A stretch of 61,357 nucleotides of DNA from an uncultured Bacteroidales bacterium (GTDB lineage Bacteria; Bacteroidota; Bacteroidia; Bacteroidales; WCHB1-69). A model generated the notes under the pieces. It worked only from the letters and a program-made list of their open reading frames with translations. It made no database searches and was not told the DNA's origin. Shown here piece by piece: positions 36,787-45,205 of this stretch. The stretch spans positions 1-61,357 of the forward strand of contig ONHS01000020.1 of NCBI GenBank assembly GCA_900317715.1. Reading direction: 5' to 3'. The position numbers were made by a program, and so were the translations under genes. Each line of letters begins with the position of its first letter. Position 1 is the first letter of the stretch.

Positions 36787-37854
36787 ATGGCCAAGAAAAA
36801 AGTTGCCGAAGAAGAGGTTGCAAGCGGCGCAAAAAAGACAAGAACAGAGAAGATTGTTCCCAAAATGAAGAAAATCACCCCCAAGAGGATTAAAGTTCCT
36901 CAGAAGGAAGAGGTGGTTGAGGTAGTGCCGGAAGAGCCCGTTGTGGTTGAAGAAGAAAAAGTGGAAGAAGCTCCGAAACCGAAGCAAAAGGTAGCTAAAA
37001 AGCCTGTTGTTGAGACAATTATCGAAGATGATGATGTTACGGTGGAGAAATCTTCCGACGGTGTGGTGGAGGTGAAAAAACACGAATCCAACCAAAGTAC
37101 CGCCGAGGAGCTTTCCATTGAGCAAAAGTTGTTGTCTCTCTATAATCTTCAACAAATCTGCACCAAAATTGATGAAATCCGCATGATCCGCGGTGAGCTG
37201 CCCGAGGAAATTCGTGACAATGAGGACGAATGCGAAGGCTTGAAGACCCGTATCAACAAATTCACGGAAGACATCAAGAACCTCAAATTGAAGATTGCTT
37301 CCGAAAACACGAACATTGAGGAGGCTAAAGCTTCCATCAAAAAGTACGAGGAGCAGCAAAACGAGGTGCGTAACAACCGCGAATACGAAGCGCTCAGCAA
37401 GGAAATCGAGTTCCAAAGCCTGCAAATCCAGGTGGCTGAAAAGCACAAAGAGAAACACGATGCTGAAATTCTGGACAAACAGAACAAAATCGCGGAGACC
37501 AACGAGCGTCTCAAAGAACTGGAAGAGATTCTAGAGCACAAGAGAGCTGAACTGGAAGTGATTGTGGCTGACACTCAGAAAGAGGAAGAAGAGCTGCTCG
37601 AAAAGGCTGAAATCCTCAAAGCTAAGGTGGATGCTCGCCTGCTTTCTGCTTTTGAGCGTATCCGCAAGAATGCCCACAATGGTCTGGCTATCGTGAAGAT
37701 CGAACGTGACGCATGCGGCGGTTGTTTCAGCAAAATCCCTCCGCAACGCCAGCTCGACATCTGCCTGCACAAGAAAATCATCGTGTGCGAAGCCTGCGGA
37801 CGTATCTTCATCGATGACAAACTGGTTCACGAACACGAAAACGACGCACAATAA
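36787..37854 (+). CDS. Coiled-coil zinc-ribbon protein with long charged N-terminus
   Basis: A 355-residue protein. Residues 110-300 are a long coiled coil, and the C-terminus is a C4 zinc ribbon (CGGC near 315 and CEAC near 339), as in the zf-RING_7 family. The first 100 residues are an added region rich in Lys, Glu, Val and Pro that should be disordered. The function is unknown. The gene follows nif3 by 30 bp, and a possible inner -7 box TAATTTTG lies at 36702-36709 inside nif3. Confidence 0.8.
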   Translation: MAKKKVAEEEVASGAKKTRTEKIVPKMKKITPKRIKVPQKEEVVEVVPEEPVVVEEEKVEEAPKPKQKVAKKPVVETIIEDDDVTVEKSSDGVVEVKKHESNQSTAEELSIEQKLLSLYNLQQICTKIDEIRMIRGELPEEIRDNEDECEGLKTRINKFTEDIKNLKLKIASENTNIEEAKASIKKYEEQQNEVRNNREYEALSKEIEFQSLQIQVAEKHKEKHDAEILDKQNKIAETNERLKELEEILEHKRAELEVIVADTQKEEEELLEKAEILKAKVDARLLSAFERIRKNAHNGLAIVKIERDACGGCFSKIPPQRQLDICLHKKIIVCEACGRIFIDDKLVHEHENDAQ

Positions 37855-37948
37855 TCGCCCCCTTTAAACGTTATTCCTTTATATCTGTCTAAAGCGACAG
37901 TTTCAAATTTGAAATAAAGTTATTATTCACCTTAAATTAAAAAGTATT

Positions 37949-38770
37949 ATGAAAAAAGTATTAAGTTTAATTTGCATGGCCATTTTGGCTGGAGGTATGA
38001 TTTTTACCTCATGTACGAAATCATTCACCATCACGGTGAAATCCAACAATGATGCTTGGGGTACTGTCTCTGGCGGCGGCACCTTCAATAGTGGCGCTAC
38101 CACAACCTTGAAGGCAACAGCAAATGAAGGTTACGAATTTGAAAAATGGAATGATGGCAACACTGAACCTTCTCGCACTATTACCGTTACCGCAGACGAA
38201 ACCTGGACTGCTTACTTCAAAGAGCAACCGGCTCCTCCTGCTGGCTCCACGAAAGTGATGTTCAACAATAGTACATGGGAAGCTGCTAATATGAGTGCTG
38301 TTGACAAATCTAGTCAAGGTTATCTCTATGTGGAATTCTTCAAAGTTGCCAATAGCGAAGACAATATTTATTGCGATGGTTACCTTGAAACTACTCCTGG
38401 TGAATACACCTATCAAAGTAGTCAAGGTGACATCATAAACTATCGTGATCCTAACTTCACCTATTATGATGCTACAGGTATTTTGGATGAAGAAACTCAT
38501 CAACCTGCTACCTATTGGGGTTGGAACACGAATTCTAGCTCTTTTAATGAAAAAATTACTGCCGTTGATTTGAATGCGCTGACGATGAGCGGTTCTTGGA
38601 GTGCAGATGTTTTCTCTATTGAAGATTATGTCACCTACCTCGCAGATGGTACCATGCCCACGATGGTTCCTTTCAGCGGTACTATTGATAATATGCCTTG
38701 GACTTGGAACACATCTAAAGCTAATGTCCAGAAAAAAGGTTCTAAAAAAATAGCTCAAAGAGTGAAATAA
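37949..38770 (+). CDS. Lipoprotein with InlB B-repeat-like domain
   Basis: A 273-residue protein with a lipoprotein signal (lipobox TSC, Cys near residue 22). Residues 30-95 form a divergent InlB B-repeat-like fold (GGTFNSGATTTLKATANEGY, then FEKWNDG and WTAYFKEQ). The rest (VMFNNSTWEA, WGWNTNSSSF, VDLNALTMSGSW) is not a family I recognise. It is probably placed in the outer membrane or at the surface. A strong terminator follows (38788-38825), and a decayed duplicate lies at 39434-39941. Confidence 0.75.
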   Translation: MKKVLSLICMAILAGGMIFTSCTKSFTITVKSNNDAWGTVSGGGTFNSGATTTLKATANEGYEFEKWNDGNTEPSRTITVTADETWTAYFKEQPAPPAGSTKVMFNNSTWEAANMSAVDKSSQGYLYVEFFKVANSEDNIYCDGYLETTPGEYTYQSSQGDIINYRDPNFTYYDATGILDEETHQPATYWGWNTNSSSFNEKITAVDLNALTMSGSWSADVFSIEDYVTYLADGTMPTMVPFSGTIDNMPWTWNTSKANVQKKGSKKIAQRVK

Positions 38771-38787
38771 TGATTTTCATCGAATAG

Positions 38788-38825
38788 AAAAAAGACTGCT
38801 TTTTTCGGAAGCAGTCTTTTTTTTA
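38788..38825 (+). terminator. Terminator after InlB-like lipoprotein
   Basis: Hairpin AAAAAAGACTGCTT / AAGCAGTCTTTTTT. The same stem sequence recurs after the pseudogene copy. Confidence 0.85.
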
Positions 38826-38842
38826 TACTAAAAATAACAAAT

Positions 38843-39310
38843 ATGAAAAAGACCTGTTTGTTTTTGACCATGGCGATTTTATTAACTTGTTGTGGATGCA
38901 AGTCAGATCGTTCTTTGGCGGAGAAGGCGGCTTATAACTATTCTTTTGCCATGGCCAATTATCAATTGGAAGAGGCTTCGAAATATGCCACTGTCGAAAC
39001 CCAAAATACGGTTATTGTTCGTGCGGGTCAGTTATTGCAGAATCTTGATTCTTCTTATATAAAATCTGACACTCCTGCCACTATAGAGATTACAGAGGTG
39101 AATTTTACTTCTGATACTACAGCAGTGGCCACATATCATAAAACGACTCCTATTAAGAATTTCTCAGGAGAGTTGGAATTAAGGAAAAGAGACGGTCAAT
39201 GGTATGCACATGTAACTCCTCCTGTTGTGCCCGATTCTGTAAAGAAAAAACAGCAGGAACGTCATGCTAAATATGACACCATTCGACAGTTTAACCCTGT
39301 TATAAAGTAA
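38843..39310 (+). CDS. Small lipoprotein, DUF4878-like
   Basis: A 155-residue protein with a lipoprotein signal (LLTCCGCKSD) and an alpha-beta domain (ANYQLEEASKYAT, then ATYHKTTP and GELELRKRDGQWYAHVTP) that resembles the NTF2-like DUF4878 fold. The role is unknown. It sits between the two copies of the InlB-like lipoprotein unit. Confidence 0.7.
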   Translation: MKKTCLFLTMAILLTCCGCKSDRSLAEKAAYNYSFAMANYQLEEASKYATVETQNTVIVRAGQLLQNLDSSYIKSDTPATIEITEVNFTSDTTAVATYHKTTPIKNFSGELELRKRDGQWYAHVTPPVVPDSVKKKQQERHAKYDTIRQFNPVIK

Positions 39311-39433
39311 AAGAACATAGTAAATTTGGTTCTTGTTTATGAGAAGATATTTCTTTAAAAAAGTTGCAAAAGAGATTTTTTTTATTCTTGCACTTCAAAA
39401 AGATTTATTATTCACCCATTAATTATTTGTATT

Positions 39434-39941
39434 ATGAAAGATTATTTATGTTTTGTATGATTGTTTTGGCAGGACGGATTCAAACAAAACACACGCGTTG
39501 CTAATCCTAATAGTGGTTACGCATTTGATAAATGGGATGATGGTACTACTCAAAATCCCCGTTCCGTTACTGTTACGGAAAATAAAACTTATGTGGCTTA
39601 CTTCAAAGAAGGACAACAACCTGGATCAAGCTATACGAGAGTGACTTTCAATGGAGTGTCTTGGAATGCAGCCAATATGGGTGCTTTGGGGTTGGAACAC
39701 GAATTCTAGCTCTTTCGATGAAATTATCACTGCCGTTGATTTGAATGCTCTGACGATGAGCGGCTCTTGGAGCGCAGAAGTCTTCTCTACTGAAGATTAT
39801 GTTACCTATATGCAAACAGGTACCATGCCTACGATGATTCCTTTCAGTGGTGTTATCAACAATATGCCGTGGACATGGATTTCTTCTAAAGCTGGTACTC
39901 AGAAAAAAGTTTCTAAACAAATAGTTCAAAGAGTGAGATAA
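39434..39941 (+). pseudogene. Decayed duplicate of the InlB-like lipoprotein
   Basis: The sequence aligns with 37949-38770 but has lost its function. The ATG at 39434 gives only eight codons before TGA. Most of the signal peptide and first domain is missing. Then NSGYAFDKWDDG and YVAYFKEG match the InlB-like repeat. After NAANMGAL a second deletion of about 85 residues shifts the frame, and WGWNTNSSSF to IVQRVR continues in another frame. The sequence just before ATG and the terminator after the gene also match, so a whole unit was duplicated and later lost parts. Confidence 0.88.
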
Positions 39942-39960
39942 GTATTTTCACCTAATAGAA

Positions 39961-39994
39961 AAAAGACTGCTTCTTTTAAGGAGCAGTCTTTTTT
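39961..39994 (+). terminator. Terminator after the pseudogene
   Basis: Hairpin AAAAGACTGCT / AGCAGTCTTTT with a T run, the same stem as at 38788-38825. Confidence 0.8.
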
Positions 39995-40056
39995 ATACTA
40001 AAAATATTCAATAGACGACCTGTATGGGGCGATTTTCCTTAGAAAGGCCGGATTTT

Positions 40057-41352
40057 TTAGCCTATTATTATCGCGTCGGCCACCACCTCCGCCACAGACT
40101 TAATCTCCACTCCAAGCTTGTATTCGTGGTTGATTTGCGAAAGTTGGTCGGCGCAGTTGTGACACGGTGTAATCACCACATTGGCTCCCGTCGCCTTGAT
40201 TTGGTCGGCCTTGATTTTACCGATCTTCAGGCGACGTTCGTTATATTCGCTCATGGCCAACATGCCACCGCCGCCACCGCAACAGAAGTTGTCGCTGCCG
40301 AACGGATCCATCTCAATCAACTCTGGCACCGCTTCTTTCACCACATAACGCAATGAATTGAACAATCCACCATTACGCGTGATATTACACGGATCGTGAA
40401 TGGTGTATTTCTTGGTATTCAAGGATTTATCTAGTTTTATCTTTCCGGATTTGAGGTATTCTTCAATCAGTTCCACGAGGGAAATCATCTTGAAATCGGG
40501 ATGTTGTCCCATATAGTTGGGGGCTTCCCAGCGGAGCGCGCGCGTGCCGTGACCGCACTCGCCTAACACCAACGTTTTGCATTTCAGCTTGGCCATTTCG
40601 TCGTACATGTGCTGCGCGATCTGCTTGGCATGCTCGTCTTTGCCCGAAAAATAGCCATAGTTGGTCACGTCGTACATCTCATCGGAGAGCGTCCAGTCGG
40701 CGCCTGCCACGTGGAAAATCTTGGCGGCAGCGGCGATGGAAAGCGGGAAGAACTTCGGCTCACGCGGATTCAGCGTGTAAAGAATCTCCGCATTCTCTTT
40801 ATTTAGTGGAATCAACGTCTCTTCGGTTTCCAATTCATCCTGGAGCTCTTCTTGCATCCAGTCGATGGTATCCACGAAATCCTCTTTCGGGATGGCCATG
40901 TTGTTCTTGGTGTTGAGGGCGGCATCCACAGTGGCTTGTAAACTATCTGGTACACAATCCATTGCAGCCAACATGCGGCGACCCGTGCGCACTACAAACG
41001 GAATATCCACGCCGATGGAGCAGTGTTTCACGCAACGCCCGCACATCGTGCACGCACCGTACAGCGAATCCACCATCTCCGCGATGTAATCCTCCGTCAA
41101 TTCTTTGGCATTCGTCAATTTAGGCGCAGTTTTGCCTAAAAAGGTGCAATACCGACGGTAGATGGACGAAACCATATCCACTTTCTTTCCAGGGATGTAT
41201 TTCGGCTCTTGGAAGGTCTTGAAAAATAGACAGCTGGTCTCGCACAACCCGCAGTGCACGCAGGCGTTCAAGTGCGTAAGCAGCTTACTGTCTGTATGTT
41301 TAGTCAAGATATTGACAGCCTTTTGAATGCTTTCGGAGGAGATGTCTTTCAT
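40057..41352 (-). CDS. Fe-S oxidoreductase subunit, HdrD/GlpC-like
   Basis: A 431-residue protein with two [4Fe-4S] motifs in the N-terminal part (CVHCGLCETSC and CTMCGRCVKHC) and two cysteine-rich CCG-type domains (GECGHGTRAL with DPCNITRNGG, and FCCGGGGGM with TPCHNCADQ). This is the layout of the heterodisulfide-reductase D/DsrK/GlpC family, which passes electrons at the membrane. The partner subunits are not next to it, so the donor and acceptor are unknown. A -7 box is at 41370-41377. Confidence 0.85.
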   Translation of the reverse strand: MKDISSESIQKAVNILTKHTDSKLLTHLNACVHCGLCETSCLFFKTFQEPKYIPGKKVDMVSSIYRRYCTFLGKTAPKLTNAKELTEDYIAEMVDSLYGACTMCGRCVKHCSIGVDIPFVVRTGRRMLAAMDCVPDSLQATVDAALNTKNNMAIPKEDFVDTIDWMQEELQDELETEETLIPLNKENAEILYTLNPREPKFFPLSIAAAAKIFHVAGADWTLSDEMYDVTNYGYFSGKDEHAKQIAQHMYDEMAKLKCKTLVLGECGHGTRALRWEAPNYMGQHPDFKMISLVELIEEYLKSGKIKLDKSLNTKKYTIHDPCNITRNGGLFNSLRYVVKEAVPELIEMDPFGSDNFCCGGGGGMLAMSEYNERRLKIGKIKADQIKATGANVVITPCHNCADQLSQINHEYKLGVEIKSVAEVVADAIIIG

Positions 41353-41369
41353 ACTTTTGATTTTGGGGG

Positions 41370-41377
41370 CAAAGATA
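41370..41377 (-). promoter_or_regulatory. -7 box for the Fe-S protein
   Basis: TATCTTTG on the minus strand, 17 nt before the start at 41352, with a heptamer tract right upstream. Confidence 0.6.
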
Positions 41378-41382
41378 ATATT

Positions 41383-41459
41383 TTTTTGCTTTTGGCCTTT
41401 TGCTATTGGCTTTTAGCCAACAGCAAACAGCTAATAGCCAATAGCCAATAGCTAATAGC
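41383..41459. repeat. Eleven exact heptamers ending in GC
   Basis: The plus strand reads in perfect 7-bp steps: TTTTTGC, TTTTGGC, CTTTTGC, TATTGGC, TTTTAGC, CAACAGC, AAACAGC, TAATAGC, CAATAGC, CAATAGC, TAATAGC. The last unit includes the TonB receptor stop codon (41452-41454) and part of its last codons. Confidence 0.9.
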
Positions 41460-43506
41460 TATACACCACCTTAAATCGTAGCCCGAACCCTTGCATCGGG
41501 TAATTGCGGATGATTTCGTATTGTTCGTTGGCGATGTTGAGCAGCTCGAGTTTGAGGCTAAGCGTAGAACTTTTGATGTCTAAATCGTGGCTGAGGGTGA
41601 TGCTTTGGTCGATGTAGCCGGGCACCACGTTGGCGGGGATATTCTGTGAAAGGGCGTACCTTTTGTCACAACCGATGAGCGCGTAGGTGACGGTTATCCA
41701 AGGCGTTTGCATGCTCAGGCTGGCTGATCCCGACCACAGGGGCGTGTAAGGAATTTGGTGATTGTAGGTTTTGCTGTTGGGGTCGGTACGATCCACCGCC
41801 TTTTGGTAGGTGACATTGCCGTTCAGACGCAGAATGTAACGGCTCGAAATGCGGTACTGCCAGAAGGTATTTAACTCTGCGCCAGTGATATAGACCTTGC
41901 CGTAGTTTAACATGGTCCAGGAAAAGAGGTTATGTGATGGAAATGCCACGATTTTATCTTTCACGATGTTGAAGTAGCCATCCAAAGTGGTGGATACGGT
42001 GACTCTTCCAGCGGCGAGATGCGCTTCTTTCAGTACCAAACCGAGGTTCCACTGATGTGTTTTCTCGGGCTTGAGGTTCACATTTCCGACTTCGCGGTAA
42101 TAAAGGTCGTTGAAGGTCGGCATCCGGAAAATGTTCTTGTAGAAACCGCGCAAATGCAAGTTTCTGACCCATTCCACGGAAGCACCGATGGAGGGTGACA
42201 AGTGTGTATAGTCTTCTATATCAGGATTTTCCTTGATAATGTTGTCCACGTAAGTGAGTAAGAGATTCGCATTCACTTGCCACCGTTTGCCCGATACCAG
42301 TGCCGACAGAGAGGTGAGCGATGTGAACCGTCCGGGACGTTCATACTCCAGCGAATTGGCCGTCATTTCCTGATAGAAAACATCCTGCGCCAAAGCAAAT
42401 TGCAACTTCTTGATGGCTTTAGCGGAATCCTTTTCGGAAATAGGCGTAAATAACGCGGTATTAGAGAGATAACTCTCGTATTGATGATAACGGTTGTCTA
42501 AGAAACCTGCTGCATTCAGATAGTCTGGGTCTAAATAGCGGGTGTAGTCGTAGTTGAACTTTGCATTCGCCTGATAAGCCCATTTATCGTTGAAATATTT
42601 GTGATAGTGAACTTGTCCGAAAGCGTTTTGGTTCCAAAGCTTTTGATGGGAATCGGAATAGTAGAAAATGGTAGCGGAGGGAAGCTCACGCGCGGAGTTG
42701 TAGTAGTAGAGTTTCACGTTGAAACGTTGCGTTTTGTCAATCTGCCAAACCGCATTGAACTCCGTATTAAGGGTCATTGTCTCAGCGTTTTTGCGTATTT
42801 CGCGCGAGGTGCTGTCGTTCGCGCCGCCGTAGTGCAAGGTGTAAGGATAATTGCCTTTCGAGCGCATGAAATCCGCCGAGAGATTCCAGTAGAAGAAGCG
42901 GTCGTCGCGCTTCTTTGAGCGCACTTTATGCGTTACGCCCGCCTGCACACCGTAAAGTCCATACATTCCAATCGTTCCCCCAATCCGAAAACTGAACGGT
43001 TTTACAGGAATTGTATTTATAGTGTTGATTTTCAGTAAACTGCTATACGAATACAGTCGAGCGGGAACGAAAAGTTTGTCGTCTAATCCGACGATGAGGG
43101 CGATGGAGGCGACGTTTTCCAGCGACAGTTTGCCGAGATCGATTTGTCCCGTTTGGCAGTCGGAGAGGGCGATGTCGTCGTAAGCCACGCCAGTGTGTTG
43201 GGTACCGAGACCGCGCACGGAGACGGTTTTCATGCCGCCGGTGCCACCGTAGTCACGCACCACCACGCCTGACATATATTTCAGAGCATCAGAGAGTTGC
43301 AAGGTCGGCAGCTCTTTGATTTCCTGCGCCGAAATCTGCTGGGTGGCCGCAGGACCGGTAAAGACCTGCTGCGGGGCATTCGCATTGATGTTGACTTCGT
43401 GTAGTCGTTGGCGGCGCGTGCTATCAAGCGGCGTCTGGGCATGAACAACCATCGCACAAAGGCAACATGCAATCAATAATATGCTTATTCTCAATATTTT
43501 ACCCAT
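41452..43506 (-). CDS. TonB-dependent outer-membrane receptor
   Basis: A protein of 684 residues: signal peptide ending VHAQ, a plug domain (LSDALKYMSGVVVRDYGG, then VSVRGLGTQHTGVAYDD) and a beta barrel that ends with an aromatic residue (FKVVYSY). It imports a scarce ligand with energy from TonB. It lacks the CarboxypepD-like domain of SusC proteins and no SusD is present. The layout is like BtuB, but there is no cobalamin riboswitch upstream, so the ligand is open. I chose ATG 43506, because the -7 box (43522-43529) overlaps the longer start at 43524. Confidence 0.85.
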   Translation of the reverse strand: MGKILRISILLIACCLCAMVVHAQTPLDSTRRQRLHEVNINANAPQQVFTGPAATQQISAQEIKELPTLQLSDALKYMSGVVVRDYGGTGGMKTVSVRGLGTQHTGVAYDDIALSDCQTGQIDLGKLSLENVASIALIVGLDDKLFVPARLYSYSSLLKINTINTIPVKPFSFRIGGTIGMYGLYGVQAGVTHKVRSKKRDDRFFYWNLSADFMRSKGNYPYTLHYGGANDSTSREIRKNAETMTLNTEFNAVWQIDKTQRFNVKLYYYNSARELPSATIFYYSDSHQKLWNQNAFGQVHYHKYFNDKWAYQANAKFNYDYTRYLDPDYLNAAGFLDNRYHQYESYLSNTALFTPISEKDSAKAIKKLQFALAQDVFYQEMTANSLEYERPGRFTSLTSLSALVSGKRWQVNANLLLTYVDNIIKENPDIEDYTHLSPSIGASVEWVRNLHLRGFYKNIFRMPTFNDLYYREVGNVNLKPEKTHQWNLGLVLKEAHLAAGRVTVSTTLDGYFNIVKDKIVAFPSHNLFSWTMLNYGKVYITGAELNTFWQYRISSRYILRLNGNVTYQKAVDRTDPNSKTYNHQIPYTPLWSGSASLSMQTPWITVTYALIGCDKRYALSQNIPANVVPGYIDQSITLSHDLDIKSSTLSLKLELLNIANEQYEIIRNYPMQGFGLRFKVVYSY

Positions 43507-43521
43507 ACCATAAACGTAGCG

Positions 43522-43529
43522 CAAAAGTA
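43522..43529 (-). promoter_or_regulatory. -7 box for TonB receptor
   Basis: TACTTTTG on the minus strand, 16 nt before ATG 43506. Confidence 0.55.
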
Positions 43530-43586
43530 CATATTTTACGAATACGCTATTCCGAATAATGAAAGAACAACATCTCAGAAAAAATG

Positions 43587-43594
43587 TATTTTTG
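43587..43594 (+). promoter_or_regulatory. -7 box for the outer-membrane protein gene
   Basis: TATTTTTG followed by GCCGCC, 39 nt before ATG 43633; divergent from the TonB receptor promoter. Confidence 0.6.
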
Positions 43595-43632
43595 CCGCCG
43601 TTTTTATTTCATAAAATTAAATGGTAAAGATT

Positions 43633-44193
43633 ATGAAAAAGAATGTTTTAAAAACCATCGTAGTATTGTGTGTCGCAGTATTTTGCGGCATGGGAAGCCT
43701 TTTTGCCCAAGAACAACAGGATAAGAAAATTGCCTACAATTTCATCAACGAATACGGATTTTTCGTTGGTAAAAATGTGGGTTGGACGGGTGTGTTCATC
43801 AACGGTATTTCAATCAAGCAGAATGATGTCATTGGTATCGGTCTCGGATATGGATTGAACACCGCTTCATTTCAAGAAGTTCCGATTTTCCTCAATTATC
43901 GTCACTATTTCGACAGAGGCAAGACGCTGAAACCCCTCATTAACGTGGCTGCAGGTATTGGTTTGCATTTCTGGAATGATGAGATAGGCGTGCCTGTTTA
44001 CGATCCGTATGGCTATCTTAGTTATTACGATTATCAGGAAGTGCCTAATCAAGGCGTAGGTCTTTATGCTACCATTTCCGGCGGTTTCCGCGTGAAAGCC
44101 CTTTCATTTACTGGCGGTTTCTTTTTCAGAACATTCCCGAGCCAACCCGGATTTAGCGGCGGTATCGAAGCTAAAGTGGGTTACACCTTCTAA
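43633..44193 (+). CDS. Small outer-membrane beta-barrel protein
   Basis: A 186-residue protein with a signal peptide (ending near GSLFAQ) and alternating hydrophobic strands (VIGIGLGYGLN, LINVAAGIGLHFW, GLYATISGGFRV), ending in the C-terminal Phe typical of barrel proteins (VGYTF). The size fits an eight-stranded barrel. The role is unknown. ATG 43633 is preferred over 43621 because MKKNVLKT starts the signal peptide. Its stop overlaps the stop of the convergent GT2 gene by 4 nt. Confidence 0.78.
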   Translation: MKKNVLKTIVVLCVAVFCGMGSLFAQEQQDKKIAYNFINEYGFFVGKNVGWTGVFINGISIKQNDVIGIGLGYGLNTASFQEVPIFLNYRHYFDRGKTLKPLINVAAGIGLHFWNDEIGVPVYDPYGYLSYYDYQEVPNQGVGLYATISGGFRVKALSFTGGFFFRTFPSQPGFSGGIEAKVGYTF

Positions 44194-45191
44194 TGGTTCG
44201 ATTGCACGGATATTTTTCCGTGTGCCAACACTTTGATGATGCCATCTAAATAGCCTAAACCGTAGCTGAAATGGATGGCGGCGAATACGATGGGCATCAA
44301 AAACAGGTCAGGCCAACGATGGGTGCAACGAAGTCCCGCAAAGAGGCCTAAGAGAATGTAAAGTATTAACACTGAGAAGTATAACCACATTATGGTTACG
44401 CTGAAAAAGCTGAGCAGCCCTCCGAGGATGACTCCTGCCAAAAACAAGGGCGGGAAGAATTGCCGGAGGGTTGTTGGTTTATGCAACTTCTTGTTTACCA
44501 AAGGTTTGAAGAGACCGTATTGATAGAACATCTTGGCGGTCTTGCTGATGGTGTCGCGGGCAAAATAATCCACGACCACTTGTGGCATCAGCAGGATTTT
44601 GCCACCGTGACGGATGATTCTGCCATTAAACTCGTCGTCTTGATTGCGCACCAACTCTTCATCAAAAAGTCCGATTTTGTCGAAAATGTCGCGTCGGAAA
44701 CAACCGAAAGGTACGGTATCGACCCACATTTCCCGGTCGGTGCCAATGCGGAAGTGGGAGTTGCCCATGCCGAAAGGACTGCTCATGGCGTGCGCGATAG
44801 CGCGACACATAGGCGTGTCTTTGGCAGGCAGCGTATTGCAAACGCCACCGACATTATCCGCATCTGTGGCTCGCAACTTGCTGACTAATTGAGAGAAATA
44901 ATTGTTTGGATAGCGGGCATGCGCATCTAAACGGATGATAATGTCCCCTTTCGCATTTTGAATGCCGATATTCAGTGCCGACGGTGCAATGCGTTTGGGA
45001 TTGTCCAGCAAACGGATAAAGGGATATTGTTGACTGTACGTCCCGACAATTTCGTGGGTGCGGTCGGTACTCATTCCATCAACAAACAGCACCTCCATCT
45101 CCTCATGGGGGAAATCCTGTTCGATAATGGACTGGATACAAGCCTCGATGCGGCGCTCTTCGTTGTATATGGGACAGATGATTGTAATCAT
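44190..45191 (-). CDS. Glycosyltransferase family 2, ExoA-like, membrane-bound
   Basis: A 333-residue GT-A transferase. It begins ITIICPIYNEERRIEACIQ, has FVDGMSTDRTHEI, the acidic RLDAHARYP, and RNQDDEFNGRI. Two or more hydrophobic helices lie in the last 100 residues, as in ExoA-type enzymes that act at the inner-membrane surface. It is the last gene of the second glycan cluster, 14 nt after the polymerase-GT4 fusion. Confidence 0.85.
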   Translation of the reverse strand: MITIICPIYNEERRIEACIQSIIEQDFPHEEMEVLFVDGMSTDRTHEIVGTYSQQYPFIRLLDNPKRIAPSALNIGIQNAKGDIIIRLDAHARYPNNYFSQLVSKLRATDADNVGGVCNTLPAKDTPMCRAIAHAMSSPFGMGNSHFRIGTDREMWVDTVPFGCFRRDIFDKIGLFDEELVRNQDDEFNGRIIRHGGKILLMPQVVVDYFARDTISKTAKMFYQYGLFKPLVNKKLHKPTTLRQFFPPLFLAGVILGGLLSFFSVTIMWLYFSVLILYILLGLFAGLRCTHRWPDLFLMPIVFAAIHFSYGLGYLDGIIKVLAHGKISVQSNH

Positions 45192-45205
45192 TGTGGTGGA
45201 ATTGA

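Noticed and set aside
36397..37458. Antisense open frame of 353 codons across nif3 and the zinc-ribbon gene
   Set aside because: It crosses two real genes and their spacer and consists of low-complexity Phe/Leu sequence. It is a shadow.
41452..43506. Calling the TonB receptor BtuB
   Set aside because: There is no cobalamin riboswitch upstream and no cobalamin gene nearby; the sequence alone does not fix the ligand.
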